This document shows, piece after piece, positions 16,471 through 24,368 of a stretch of DNA of 64,000 bases; the stretch's first letter is position 1, and every line of letters starts with the position of its first letter. Position numbers and translations under genes: made by a program. Below the pieces are notes generated by a model. It searched no databases and was not told where the DNA came from. It saw only the letters and a program-made list of their open reading frames with translations. Source of the DNA: Clostridiales bacterium (GTDB lineage: Bacteria; Bacillota; Clostridia; Oscillospirales; Oscillospiraceae); assembly GCA_004554585.1 (NCBI GenBank), contig SFLH01000007.1:42854-106853 (forward strand), read 5' to 3'.

Positions 16471-16508
16471 AAAAAGGACCGCTGCCCAGCAGGGCAGCGG
16501 TCCTTTTT
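16471..16508. terminator. Bidirectional terminator feo / nth
   Basis: AAAAAGGACCGCTGCCC (16471-16487) pairs with GGGCAGCGGTCCTTTTT (16492-16508) around AGCA. Tracts on both sides serve the feo operon and perhaps nth. Confidence 0.85.
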
Positions 16509-16599
16509 GGGAGCGCAGAGAAATGCGGCGGCCGTCCTCTCGTGTAGAAGGGGCGCAGGGAAAAATCGGCCGCGCCGTTGGACTGTGGTGGCAGGTCCC

Positions 16600-17247
16600 T
16601 TATTCTCCCTGCTGCTTCTGAAAGTGATCGCACCAGGGGCGCAGAGCGCAGTTGGGGCAGTCGGGCTTTCGGGCCCGGCAGACCGCTCGGCCGTGGAGGA
16701 CCAACCGGTGGCAGAAGTCGTTGGACTCCTCAGGTGGCAGGCAGGCCCGGAGCTGCTTTTCCACCTTGCCCGGGTCTTTGGTGCCGTCAGTGAGGCCCAG
16801 CAGGCCGGTGATGCGGATGCAGTGGGTGTCCGCCACCACCACCCCGGGGGTGTGGTGGACGTCCCCCAAGATCAGGTTGGCCGTCTTTCGGCCCACCCCG
16901 GGCAGGGTGAGCAGTTCCTCCATGGTGCCGGGGACCTTTCCCCCGTACTCCGACAGGAGCATCCGGGAGGCCAGGACGATGTCCTTGGCCTTGGCCCGGA
17001 AAAAGCCGCAGGAGTGGATGTAAGGCTCCACCTGGGCCGGCTCCGCCTGGGCCAGGTCCTCCAGGGTGGGAAAGCGGGCAAAGAGGGCGGGGGTGACCTG
17101 ATTGACCCGTTCGTCGGTGCACTGGGCGGACAGGCGGGTGGCAAAGAGAAGCTCGTAGTCCTTTTGATACTGCAGAGAGCAGATCCCGTCGGGGTAGCAG
17201 TCCTTCAAGGTCTGGACGATGGCGGCAACTTCCGTGGGACTTTTCAT
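16600..17247 (-). CDS. nth: Endonuclease III
   Basis: Base-excision DNA glycosylase/AP lyase for oxidised pyrimidines, 215 residues. Helix-hairpin-helix LPGVGRKTANLIL carries the catalytic Lys of the family, ADTHCIRI the catalytic Asp, and the C-terminus holds the four-Cys iron-sulfur loop (CRARKPDCPNCALRPWC, spacing C-X6-C-X2-C-X5-C). ATG 17247 has AAAGGG eight bases upstream; the longer frame adds unlike residues. Divergent from glyA, with its own promoter. Confidence 0.95.
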   Translation of the reverse strand: MKSPTEVAAIVQTLKDCYPDGICSLQYQKDYELLFATRLSAQCTDERVNQVTPALFARFPTLEDLAQAEPAQVEPYIHSCGFFRAKAKDIVLASRMLLSEYGGKVPGTMEELLTLPGVGRKTANLILGDVHHTPGVVVADTHCIRITGLLGLTDGTKDPGKVEKQLRACLPPEESNDFCHRLVLHGRAVCRARKPDCPNCALRPWCDHFQKQQGE

Positions 17248-17292
17248 AAATGTTACCCTTTCCTTTTTTTCTGTGGGGATTTTTGTGAAAAT

Positions 17293-17321
17293 AGTATAGC
17301 ACAAAGTGACGGCCCAGTCAT
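17293..17321 (-). promoter_or_regulatory. Promoter of nth
   Basis: Minus-strand extended -10 (TG-C-TATACT, near 17293-17298) lies about 17 bases after an ATGACT -35. It is back to back with the glyA promoter. Confidence 0.5.
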
Positions 17322-17349
17322 TGGATTTTTTTGAGAAGTGGAGTATAAT
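17321..17349 (+). promoter_or_regulatory. Sigma-A promoter of glyA
   Basis: TTGGAT (17321-17326), exactly 17 bases, perfect TATAAT (17344-17349). Confidence 0.75.
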
Positions 17350-17413
17350 GGAAAAACGCAAACCCGCTGCAATTGGAGATTTCCAGAAATTCTAAATAAA
17401 AGGAGCGAATATC

Positions 17414-18658
17414 GTGGTCAAAGATGTCATCGATTTCCTGATCCAGCAGGACCCCCAGGTGGGCAACGCCGTCAAAGCGGAGTATGACCGCCAGCGCAGA
17501 AACATCGAGCTGATCGCCTCGGAGAACTTCGTCAGCGAGGCCGTGCTGGCCGCTGCCTCTTCCGTGCTTACCAACAAATACGCAGAGGGCTATCCCGGCA
17601 AGCGTTACTATGGTGGCTGCGAATGTGTTGACGTGGTGGAAGAGATTGCCCGGGAGCGGGCCAAGGCCCTTTTCGGTGCTGACCACGTGAACGTGCAGCC
17701 CCACAGCGGCGCCTCCGCCAACTACGCCGTCTACCAGGCCCTGTGCAACGTGGGCGACACCGTCATGGGCATGAACCTGGACAACGGTGGCCATCTGACC
17801 CACGGCAGCCCGGTCAACTACTCCGGCATCAACTACAACATCGTCCCCTACGGCGTGGACCCCAAGACCCACCGCATCGACTACGATCAGGTTCGCGACC
17901 TGGCCAAGCAGTGCAAGCCCAAGATGATCATCGCCGGCGCCTCCGCCTATCCCCGGATCATCGACTTTAAGGCCTTCCGGGAGATCGCCGACGAAGTGGG
18001 CGCCTACCTCTTCGTGGACATGGCCCACATTGCCGGCCTGGTGGCCACCGGCCTGCACCCCTCCCCCGTGCCCTACGCCGACGTGGTCACCACCACCACC
18101 CACAAGACCCTGCGCGGTCCCCGGGGCGGCGTGATCCTGTGCAAGGAAGAGCACGCCAAGAAGATCGACAAGGCCATCTTCCCCGGCTCCCAGGGCGGCC
18201 CCCTGATGCACATCATCACCGCCAAGGCCGTGGCCTTCGGCGAGGCCATGAAGCCCGAGTTCAAGACCTATCAGGAGCAGGTGCTCAAGAACGCCAAGGT
18301 CCTGGCCCAGAGCCTCACCGACGCCGGCTTCCAGCTGGTCTCCGGCGGCACCGACAACCACCTGATGCTGGTGGACCTGCGCCCGGCCAACATCACCGGC
18401 AAGGAGCTGGAGAAGCGCCTGGACCAGGTGAACATCACCGTGAACAAAAACACCATCCCCGACGATCCCCAGTCCCCCTTCGTCACCAGCGGCATCCGCG
18501 TGGGCGTGCCTGCCGCCACCAGCCGCGGCCTGCGGGAGGAGGACATGAAGGTCATCGGCCAGCTCATCTGGCAGACCGCCACCGAGTTTGAGACCAAGCA
18601 GGATGACATCCGCGCCGCCGTGGCTGCCATCACCGCCAAGTATCCCATGTACGAGTGA
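17414..18658 (+). CDS. glyA: Serine hydroxymethyltransferase
   Basis: PLP enzyme converting serine and tetrahydrofolate to glycine and 5,10-methylene-THF, the main one-carbon source. 414 residues, normal length. Seen: IELIASENFVSEAVL, YAEGYPGKRYYGGCE, QPHSGASAN, and the PLP lysine in TTTHKTLRGPRGG. The start is GTG 17414, with AAAGGAGCG about eight bases before. It is monocistronic, with its own promoter and a strong terminator. Confidence 0.97.
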   Translation: MVKDVIDFLIQQDPQVGNAVKAEYDRQRRNIELIASENFVSEAVLAAASSVLTNKYAEGYPGKRYYGGCECVDVVEEIARERAKALFGADHVNVQPHSGASANYAVYQALCNVGDTVMGMNLDNGGHLTHGSPVNYSGINYNIVPYGVDPKTHRIDYDQVRDLAKQCKPKMIIAGASAYPRIIDFKAFREIADEVGAYLFVDMAHIAGLVATGLHPSPVPYADVVTTTTHKTLRGPRGGVILCKEEHAKKIDKAIFPGSQGGPLMHIITAKAVAFGEAMKPEFKTYQEQVLKNAKVLAQSLTDAGFQLVSGGTDNHLMLVDLRPANITGKELEKRLDQVNITVNKNTIPDDPQSPFVTSGIRVGVPAATSRGLREEDMKVIGQLIWQTATEFETKQDDIRAAVAAITAKYPMYE

Positions 18659-18691
18659 GCCGAGATCTGGCGCGCTCCCCCATTGCCAACA

Positions 18692-18731
18692 AACAGGAGG
18701 ACGGCAGTCTGCCGCCCTCCTGTTCCTTTTT
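18692..18731 (+). terminator. Intrinsic terminator after glyA
   Basis: AACAGGAGG plus GGC arms (18692-18707) pair with the complementary arm ending at 18724, followed by CCTTTTT. Confidence 0.8.
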
Positions 18732-18823
18732 GACCCCATACAGGCTCGCACAGCCCCGTAGACCTGGCTCGCGTCACATGATATAATGCGAACAGAAAAC
18801 CTGGACTGAGGAGGACGGCAACC

Positions 18824-19282
18824 ATGAGAAGATATCTGCTGGACAGGCTGATGAACTGGCTGAGCCTGCTGTTGCTGCTGGGCACGACGGTGTTTCTGGT
18901 GGTTTCCTGGCCGCGCATCCCGTCGGAGGTTCCCATGCACTTCAACGCTTTGGGAGAGATTGACCGCTGGGGCGGCAAAGGCGGGCTGCTGGTCCTGCCG
19001 GTGATCGGCTGGGCAGTCTACGTCCTGATGACGGTGGTGGAGCACTTTCCCAGCCTCTGGAACACCGGTGTCCAGATTACCGTGGAAAACCGGGCGCGAG
19101 TCTACCGGCTGTTGGGGCATCTGCTGAGCACCCTCAAGTGCTTGACCACAGCCATGTTCGCCGGACTCACCCTCTGGTGCGCCCTGGCCCGGTCCCTGCC
19201 GGGATGGTTCTTGCCGGTGATGCTGGTGGTCCTGTTCGGGGACATGATCTACTGGCTGGTCCGGGTGATCCGGGCCCGCTAG
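18824..19282 (+). CDS. DUF1648-domain membrane protein
   Basis: 152 residues. The first 70 match DUF1648 (a membrane helix, then PRIPSEVPMHFNALGEIDRWGGK and a second helix), the motif found in SdpI-like immunity and signalling proteins; here the SdpI part is replaced by two further C-terminal helices (CLTTAMFAGLTLWCAL, WFLPVMLVVLFGDMIYWLV). AGGAGG precedes ATG 18824, and a TATAAT near 18780 may be its -10. No toxin gene lies nearby, so an immunity role is unsupported. Confidence 0.8.
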   Translation: MRRYLLDRLMNWLSLLLLLGTTVFLVVSWPRIPSEVPMHFNALGEIDRWGGKGGLLVLPVIGWAVYVLMTVVEHFPSLWNTGVQITVENRARVYRLLGHLLSTLKCLTTAMFAGLTLWCALARSLPGWFLPVMLVVLFGDMIYWLVRVIRAR

Positions 19283-19361
19283 GCCCCAGGAACGGGGCAG
19301 CGCAGCACTTGGCCTGCACGGGACCCAAAGTTCTCCCTTTACGGAAAAGAAGATCGATGTT

Positions 19362-19402
19362 AAAATAAAGAGGATGACCTCCGGTCATTCTCTTTATTTT
19401 TT
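19362..19402 (+). terminator. Intrinsic terminator before rarA
   Basis: AAAATAAAGAG and GACC pair with GGTC and CTCTTTATTTTTT around a TCC loop, ending 20 bases before the rarA start codon. It terminates the DUF1648 transcript, or attenuates rarA. Confidence 0.65.
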
Positions 19403-19421
19403 CACGAGAGGGGGCAGTGCC

Positions 19422-20690
19422 ATGTATCAGCCGCTGGCAGATCGACTGCGGCCCAAGTCCCTCGACCAAGTGGCGGGGCAGCGGCATATCCTGGGAGAGG
19501 ACGGCGTGCTGGGACGGATCATCCGGGGAGGCACCATCCCCAACATGATCTTCTACGGCCCCTCGGGCACCGGCAAGACCACCGTGGCGGAAATCGCCGC
19601 GGCCCGGATCGGCCGGCCCTTCTACCGGCTCAACGCCACCACCGCTTCTCTGGCGGACATCAAGGCAGTCACCGCCGACGTCGGCACCCTGCTGGCCCCA
19701 GATGGGGTGGTGCTGTATCTGGATGAGATCCAGTACTTCAACAAGAAACAGCAGCAGTCTCTGCTGGAGTTCATGGAGAACGGAAAGCTCACCCTCATTG
19801 CCTCCACCACGGAAAACCCCTACTTTTACGTCTACAATGCCGTGCTCAGCCGGTCCACGGTCTTTGAGTTCAAACCACTGACACCGGAGGAGATCCTGCC
19901 GGTGATCTTACGGGGTATGGAGACCTTGGGCCAGGACCAGGGCGCCGCGGTGCACTGGGAGCAAGGGGTCCCCGAGTACATTGCCCAGGGCTGCGGCGGG
20001 GACGTGCGCAAGTCCCTCAACGCCGTGGAGGCCCTCTTTGCCGCCCACGCCCAGGACCGGGGGGAGATCTCCCTCACCCTGGCGGAGACCGCCGCCGTGG
20101 CCCAACGCTCGGCCACCCGGTACGACCGGGACGGCGACGTTCACTACGACATCCTCTCCGCCTTTCAAAAGTCCATTCGGGGCTCGGACCCCGACGCCGC
20201 CGTCCACTATCTGGCCCGGCTGCTGGAGGCTGGAGACCTGATCTCCCCCTGCCGCCGGCTGATGGTCATGGCCAGCGAGGATGTAGGGCTGGCCCATCCC
20301 CAGGCGGTCTCCATCGTCAAGGCCTGCGTGGACAGTGCCAACATGCTGGGCCTGCCGGAGGCCCGGCTGCCTCTGGCCCAGGCGGCCATTTTCCTGGCCA
20401 CCTGTCCCAAGTCCAACAGCGGCATCCTGGCCATCGACCGGGCCATGGTCGACCTGCGGAAAGGGACCACCGGCGAGGTGCCCGCCCACCTGCGGGATTC
20501 CCACTACGGCGGGGCCGCCAAGCTGGGCCACGGCCAGACCTACCGCTACGCCCACGACTATCCCCACCACTACGTCCAGCAGCAGTATCTCCCCGACGCC
20601 TTGAAAGACCGGGTATACTACCACTACGGGGAAAACAAAACCGAGCAGGCCGCCAAGACCTACTGGGACCGGATCAAAGGGGACGGCTGA
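19422..20690 (+). CDS. rarA: Replication-associated recombination protein A
   Basis: AAA+ ATPase (RarA/MgsA/WRNIP1 family), 422 residues, acting at stalled or gapped replication forks. Walker A is GPSGTGKTT near residue 50; Walker B is VVLYLDEIQYF; the arginine-finger region is VLSRSTVFEF; the C-terminal MgsA domain contains MVMASEDVGLAHPQ and CPKSNSG. The start is ATG 19422 behind a GAGGGGG site; the longer frame from 19374 begins in the terminator. The 3' end overlaps the convergent S1-protein gene by 17 bases. Confidence 0.94.
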   Translation: MYQPLADRLRPKSLDQVAGQRHILGEDGVLGRIIRGGTIPNMIFYGPSGTGKTTVAEIAAARIGRPFYRLNATTASLADIKAVTADVGTLLAPDGVVLYLDEIQYFNKKQQQSLLEFMENGKLTLIASTTENPYFYVYNAVLSRSTVFEFKPLTPEEILPVILRGMETLGQDQGAAVHWEQGVPEYIAQGCGGDVRKSLNAVEALFAAHAQDRGEISLTLAETAAVAQRSATRYDRDGDVHYDILSAFQKSIRGSDPDAAVHYLARLLEAGDLISPCRRLMVMASEDVGLAHPQAVSIVKACVDSANMLGLPEARLPLAQAAIFLATCPKSNSGILAIDRAMVDLRKGTTGEVPAHLRDSHYGGAAKLGHGQTYRYAHDYPHHYVQQQYLPDALKDRVYYHYGENKTEQAAKTYWDRIKGDG

Positions 20691-21567
20691 GCGGCGCCGT
20701 GTAGTCCCAGCCGGTCAGCTGCCCGGAGGAGATCACATAGGAGAAGGGGGCCGGCTGGCCGCCCGCCGCCAGTTTTTCCAAAATGGTCAGCTTGATCTTC
20801 CGCCGGGCAGGCTGGATGGCCTTGATGTACACGCTGACCCGGTCGTCCTCGGCCAGGCCCTCGGTCTGGTCGGCCAGGCCCGTAAGGTTGGGGGCCAGTT
20901 CCACAAAGGTGCCGTAGGGCTTTACCCCCCGCACCCAGCCAGTTACCGTCATGCCCGGGGCAAACCGGGCGGCGTTCTCCGCCCAGGTGCCCAGCAGTTC
21001 CTTGTGGGACAAATACAGCCGCCCCAGAGCCCGGTCTTGGCCGGTGAGTACAGCGCAGATCTCCTGGCCCACAGCAAAGCGCCGGTTCGGGTGGGCAATG
21101 CGAGAGACCGAGCAGTTCTCAATGCCGATCATGGACGTGACTCCGCAGCCTACGTCCACAAAGGCCCCAAAGCCCTCCAAATGGGTGACTACCCCAGGCA
21201 GAATGGTGCCCACCGGCAGGGCCAGCAGGTGTTCCAGGGCCAGTTCCTGGGCCCGGCGGCGGGAGAAATACAGTTTCTCCCCCACGGCGCTCACTGTGCA
21301 CGCCACCGGCTTTCCCACCCGGGAGAGGATGGCGATTTCCCGGGCCGTGCCCTCGCGGATGCCCAGGGCGGCCTCCTGGCGGGGGATGGTGCCGGTGAAG
21401 GGCCCCACCTCCACCACCAAGTCGTGTTCGGGGGTGCACAGCACAGCCCGGCCCTCCAGGACGGTCTCTTCCGCCTGGCAGCGCTCCAACGCCGCCAGGG
21501 TGGCCGCGGCCGCCCGGTTTTCCGGGGTAGAAAGAAGTCCCCCTTCCGGGGGATACGGATTGGACAT
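20674..21567 (-). CDS. S1 RNA-binding domain protein (RpsA-like)
   Basis: 297 residues with one diverged and two clear S1 OB-fold repeats: about residues 50-95 (EVGPFTGTIPRQEAALG), 115-185 (GTILPGVVTHLEGFGAFVDVG, then IAHPNRRFAVGQEICAVL) and 200-270 (GMTVTGWVRGVKPYGTFVELAPNLTG). It resembles the short clostridial RpsA homologue, which is not a true ribosomal S1; an RNA-binding role in translation or decay is inferred. Convergent with rarA, monocistronic. Confidence 0.85.
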   Translation of the reverse strand: MSNPYPPEGGLLSTPENRAAAATLAALERCQAEETVLEGRAVLCTPEHDLVVEVGPFTGTIPRQEAALGIREGTAREIAILSRVGKPVACTVSAVGEKLYFSRRRAQELALEHLLALPVGTILPGVVTHLEGFGAFVDVGCGVTSMIGIENCSVSRIAHPNRRFAVGQEICAVLTGQDRALGRLYLSHKELLGTWAENAARFAPGMTVTGWVRGVKPYGTFVELAPNLTGLADQTEGLAEDDRVSVYIKAIQPARRKIKLTILEKLAAGGQPAPFSYVISSGQLTGWDYTAPLSRPL

Positions 21568-21682
21568 AGACGGTCTTCCTTTCTCGCCTCCCCCACGCAG
21601 GGAGGGATAGAGTCTGCCACAATCCTATTCACCAGCGGGCCAAAACTTGCCCGCCTTTGATTCAACAGGGAGGTACGATGCC

Positions 21683-21877
21683 ATGGATATCCACCCCGGC
21701 GACGTGCTGGAAATGAAGAAAGAACACCCCTGCGGCGCCCGGCGCTGGCAGGTGCTGCGGGTGGGGATGGACTTCCGCCTGCGCTGCACCGGCTGCGGCC
21801 GGGAAGTCATGCTGCCCCGTAAAAAGGCCGAAAAGGCTTTGAAGAAAATCATTCCCTCGGCGCCCCAGGCCGAGTGA
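21683..21877 (+). CDS. DUF951 family protein
   Basis: 64 residues: MDIHPGDVLEMKKEHPCG, RRWQVLRVGMDFRLRCTGCGREVML, then a basic tail (PRKKAEKALKKI). This is the conserved Firmicute DUF951 family with a small beta-barrel and a CTGC pair that could bind zinc; function unknown. ATG 21683 is eight bases after GGGAGGT. It lies 16 bases before the radical SAM gene, so the two are probably co-transcribed. Confidence 0.88.
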   Translation: MDIHPGDVLEMKKEHPCGARRWQVLRVGMDFRLRCTGCGREVMLPRKKAEKALKKIIPSAPQAE

Positions 21878-21893
21878 GACAGGAGGAATTCTC

Positions 21894-22772
21894 ATGCGTT
21901 ACGAAGGTCAGATCTATCGTCCCCCCGGAGAGTGGCGCAGCTATCTGCTCCAATGCACCGTGGGCTGCACCCACAACAAGTGCACCTTCTGCGGGATGTA
22001 CAAGACGAAGAAGTTTCACGTGCGGCCCATGAAGGAGATCATCGAAGACATCGCCATGGCCCGGGAATACTACGGCCCGGAAAATGTGGACAAAGTCTTC
22101 CTGTGTGACGGGGACGCCATCGTCATGCGCCAGGAACAGCTGCTGCAGATCCTGGAAGCCCTGTACGCTGCCTTTCCCCACCTGCGCCAGGTAACCGTCT
22201 ACGCCGGCACCCGCAGCACCATGACCAAGAGCCAGGAGCAGCTCAACGAGCTGCGCAAGGCCGGCCTGACCCGGGCATACCTGGGCGTGGAGACCGGCTG
22301 GGACGACCTGCTCAAGAAGGTCAACAAAGGGGTCACCTCCGCCCAGATGCTCCAGGCCACTAGCATGATCCAAAAGGCGGGCATCGACCTGTGGGTGATG
22401 GTGATCCTAGGCCTGGCCGGCCCCGGAGAGCCCTCCAAGCGCCACGTGCAGGAGACCATCCGGGTGCTCAACGAGATGAAGGCCAACCACGTCTCCTGCC
22501 TGTCCTACATGCCCGAGCCCAACTCCCCTATGTACAAGGACGTGCAGGAGGGCCGGTTCCAGCTCATCACCCCCCGGGAGTACCTGGAGGAGACCCGGGC
22601 CCTGGTGGAAGGCCTCAATTACGGCCCCTTCCACTTCACCAGCAACCACGCCTCCAACTACGTCCCCCTGAAGGGCACCTTGCCCGACGACCGGGAAAAG
22701 TTCCTGGCCGCCATCGACAGTGCCCTGGGCGGCAAGAGCAAGATCCGCAGCGAATTCTATCGTGCCCTATAA
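21894..22772 (+). CDS. Radical SAM protein
   Basis: 292 residues. The iron-sulfur motif at residues 20-33 reads CTVGCTHNKCTFC: the last three Cys are spaced CX4CX2C, not the common CX3CX2C. Downstream are a GDA motif (LCDGDAIVM), RAYLGVETGWDDLLKKVNKG and MVILGLAGPGE, typical of the MiaB/HemN-like barrel core. No B12 or TRAM domain. The substrate is unknown. AGGAGG precedes ATG 21894. Confidence 0.85.
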   Translation: MRYEGQIYRPPGEWRSYLLQCTVGCTHNKCTFCGMYKTKKFHVRPMKEIIEDIAMAREYYGPENVDKVFLCDGDAIVMRQEQLLQILEALYAAFPHLRQVTVYAGTRSTMTKSQEQLNELRKAGLTRAYLGVETGWDDLLKKVNKGVTSAQMLQATSMIQKAGIDLWVMVILGLAGPGEPSKRHVQETIRVLNEMKANHVSCLSYMPEPNSPMYKDVQEGRFQLITPREYLEETRALVEGLNYGPFHFTSNHASNYVPLKGTLPDDREKFLAAIDSALGGKSKIRSEFYRAL

Positions 22773-22784
22773 AACCAGCAACGA

Positions 22785-22826
22785 AAGAACAGCCCACGGC
22801 CACAGGCCGCAGGCTGTTCTTTTTTG
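22785..22826 (+). terminator. Intrinsic terminator after radical SAM gene
   Basis: AAGAACAGCC (22785-22794) pairs with GGCTGTTCTT (22812-22821), with inner GGCC pairing, then T-rich. Confidence 0.75.
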
Positions 22827-22915
22827 CCTTAAATTCTCAATGAAACCCGACGCGTCGCTGCCACACAAAGGTTCATCACAGCGTCCACGGCCAGGTCTCC
22901 CAAGACAGGCCCCCC

Positions 22916-23539
22916 TCATCCCTGGTAGGTAAGCACCGCCACTTGGGGCTTGGTGCCCGCGTTGATGGTAAGGGTGTCGCTGGGATAGTAGACGTAGTCC
23001 TCCACCAGTGCCAAGAAGTCATCCACCGTTCCCACGGCGGGCAGGCCTACCGCGCCCATACGATAGTGCATGGGGACGATCACTTTGGGCCGGATGGTGT
23101 CGATGAGTTCCTTAGCCTCGGCAGGGCCGATGGTGTAGAAGCCGCCCACGGGGATCATGGCCACATCCAGGTTCTGCAGCTCTGCGGCCTGGGCCGGGGT
23201 GAGGGGACAGCCGATGTCCCCAAAATGGGCTACCCGCAGATCGCCGGCCTGGAGCACATGAATGGTGTTCTCCCCTCGCAGACGGCCCTGCTCCGGGTCG
23301 TGGAAGGTGGCGATTTCGGTGATCCGGAAGGGGTTGGCGGCGCCGTCCCCCGGCTGCACCACACTGGCGGCGTTGTGGTCGCCGTGCTGGTGGGAGCAGA
23401 GGACCAGGTCCCCCTTCACCCTCAGGGGAGAAAAGCCCGGAACGTAGTTGTCCTCATAGGGGTCGAAGACCACAGTGAATCCGTCGCAGGTCAGGGAAAA
23501 GCAGGCGTGGCCGTGCCAGCGCAAGGTCAGTTGTTTCAT
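22916..23539 (-). CDS. MBL-fold metal-dependent hydrolase (UlaG-like, UPF0173 type)
   Basis: 207 residues, compact metallo-beta-lactamase fold: LRWHGHACFSL at the N-terminus, the metal motif SHQHGDHN near residue 55, HFGDIGCPLT, and VPMHYRMG near the end. These proteins hydrolyse cyclic phosphodiesters or lactones in some relatives, but no substrate can be assigned here. ATG 23539 has GGAGG seven bases upstream; the longer frame is not needed. Confidence 0.88.
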   Translation of the reverse strand: MKQLTLRWHGHACFSLTCDGFTVVFDPYEDNYVPGFSPLRVKGDLVLCSHQHGDHNAASVVQPGDGAANPFRITEIATFHDPEQGRLRGENTIHVLQAGDLRVAHFGDIGCPLTPAQAAELQNLDVAMIPVGGFYTIGPAEAKELIDTIRPKVIVPMHYRMGAVGLPAVGTVDDFLALVEDYVYYPSDTLTINAGTKPQVAVLTYQG

Positions 23540-23685
23540 AAAGGGCCTCCTTTTGAGCAGATGTGGTTCGGATCGTGGTTTTATTGTATCACATTCCGGG
23601 CCATCCGTCAGGGGGCTTGGGCAAAAAGACGCAAATTTGTCCTCCGTTTCCCCAACCCTTCCCAGGCAAAGCCCTCTTCCCCGGG

Positions 23686-23710
23686 GCAGGAAAAGGAAAC
23701 CTTTTCCTGC
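23686..23710. repeat. Perfect 25-base inverted repeat
   Basis: GCAGGAAAAGG (23686-23696), AAA, CCTTTTCCTGC (23700-23710). It lies about 47 bases before the Cys-rich protein start and touches a sigma-K-like promoter, so it is a candidate operator; it has no T-run. Confidence 0.5.
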
Positions 23711-23725
23711 AATCGACATAACATG
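23699..23725 (+). promoter_or_regulatory. Possible sigma-K-type promoter
   Basis: AC at 23699-23700 and CATAACATG at 23717-23725 fit the sigma-K pattern (AC, 16-17 bases, CATAnnnTA) with one mismatch. The match is weak on its own; a sigma-K gene is present in the window. Confidence 0.3.
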
Positions 23726-23756
23726 ACAATGGCTCTGCCAGAAAGGAGTGTCTCTC

Positions 23757-24179
23757 ATGACCAACTTAGACCCCAATGCTCTGATGGAAAACCAGACCTG
23801 TCCCGCCATCGGCTATCAGTCCGCCTCCATCTGCGTCCCTGTTACCGTCACCCCCTATGCTCAGGCCGGTGTGACCACCACCAAGTGCTGCGGCACCCCC
23901 GTGGTCACCCCCGGCATCGCGGTGTGCGGCGGCATCAAAAATGGCTCCTGCGCCTTCACCATCACCCAGGACATCTGCGTGGCGGTGCCCGTGGAGTTCG
24001 GCGCAGTAGCCACGGTGGGCGACAGCTTCGTCAGCTGCAACGAGGCCTCCGACCAGGACATCTGCACCACCTGCGGCCAGGTGCCCGCCTCCCCTCTGAC
24101 CGACACTGTCCCCTCCACCCTGGAGCAGGCCGCCGGCACCGTGACCGACGCGGCTGCCTCTGTTCTGCCCAACCTCTGA
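23757..24179 (+). CDS. Cys-containing protein, possibly spore-associated
   Basis: 140 residues, no signal peptide or membrane helix. It is rich in Val, Thr and Cys: CPAIGYQSASICVPVTVTPY, KCCGTPVV, CGGIKNGSC, ITQDICVAVPVEFGA and CTTCGQ. Similar VPVTV / ICVxVPVEFGA proteins occur in Clostridia, where I recall them as uncharacterised; a coat or exosporium role is a guess supported only by the possible sigma-K promoter. AAAGGAG lies eight bases before ATG 23757. It is flanked by a perfect inverted repeat and a terminator. Confidence 0.7.
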   Translation: MTNLDPNALMENQTCPAIGYQSASICVPVTVTPYAQAGVTTTKCCGTPVVTPGIAVCGGIKNGSCAFTITQDICVAVPVEFGAVATVGDSFVSCNEASDQDICTTCGQVPASPLTDTVPSTLEQAAGTVTDAAASVLPNL

Positions 24180-24220
24180 GCAGCAAGTCCCCCTTCCCTC
24201 TCCGGCCCTCTTGGGTCTCT

Positions 24221-24250
24221 GCCCCCGAACGCAGTGCGTTCGGGGGCTTT
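24221..24250 (+). terminator. Intrinsic terminator
   Basis: GCCCCCGAACGCA (24221-24233) pairs perfectly with TGCGTTCGGGGGC (24235-24247), then TTT. Confidence 0.75.
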
Positions 24251-24368
24251 CCGCCCTCTTTTCTGCGGGCAGACCCGACAGCGGGAAAATAACCGTGGCA
24301 ATTTGGCGCAAAGCATTGTATAATGGAAAAAACACCCGCTGGTGCGGGGAAACGGAGAGATTGTCATT

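Noticed and set aside
18824..19282. An SdpI-type toxin immunity protein
   Set aside because: Only the DUF1648 part is present and no peptide toxin gene lies nearby.
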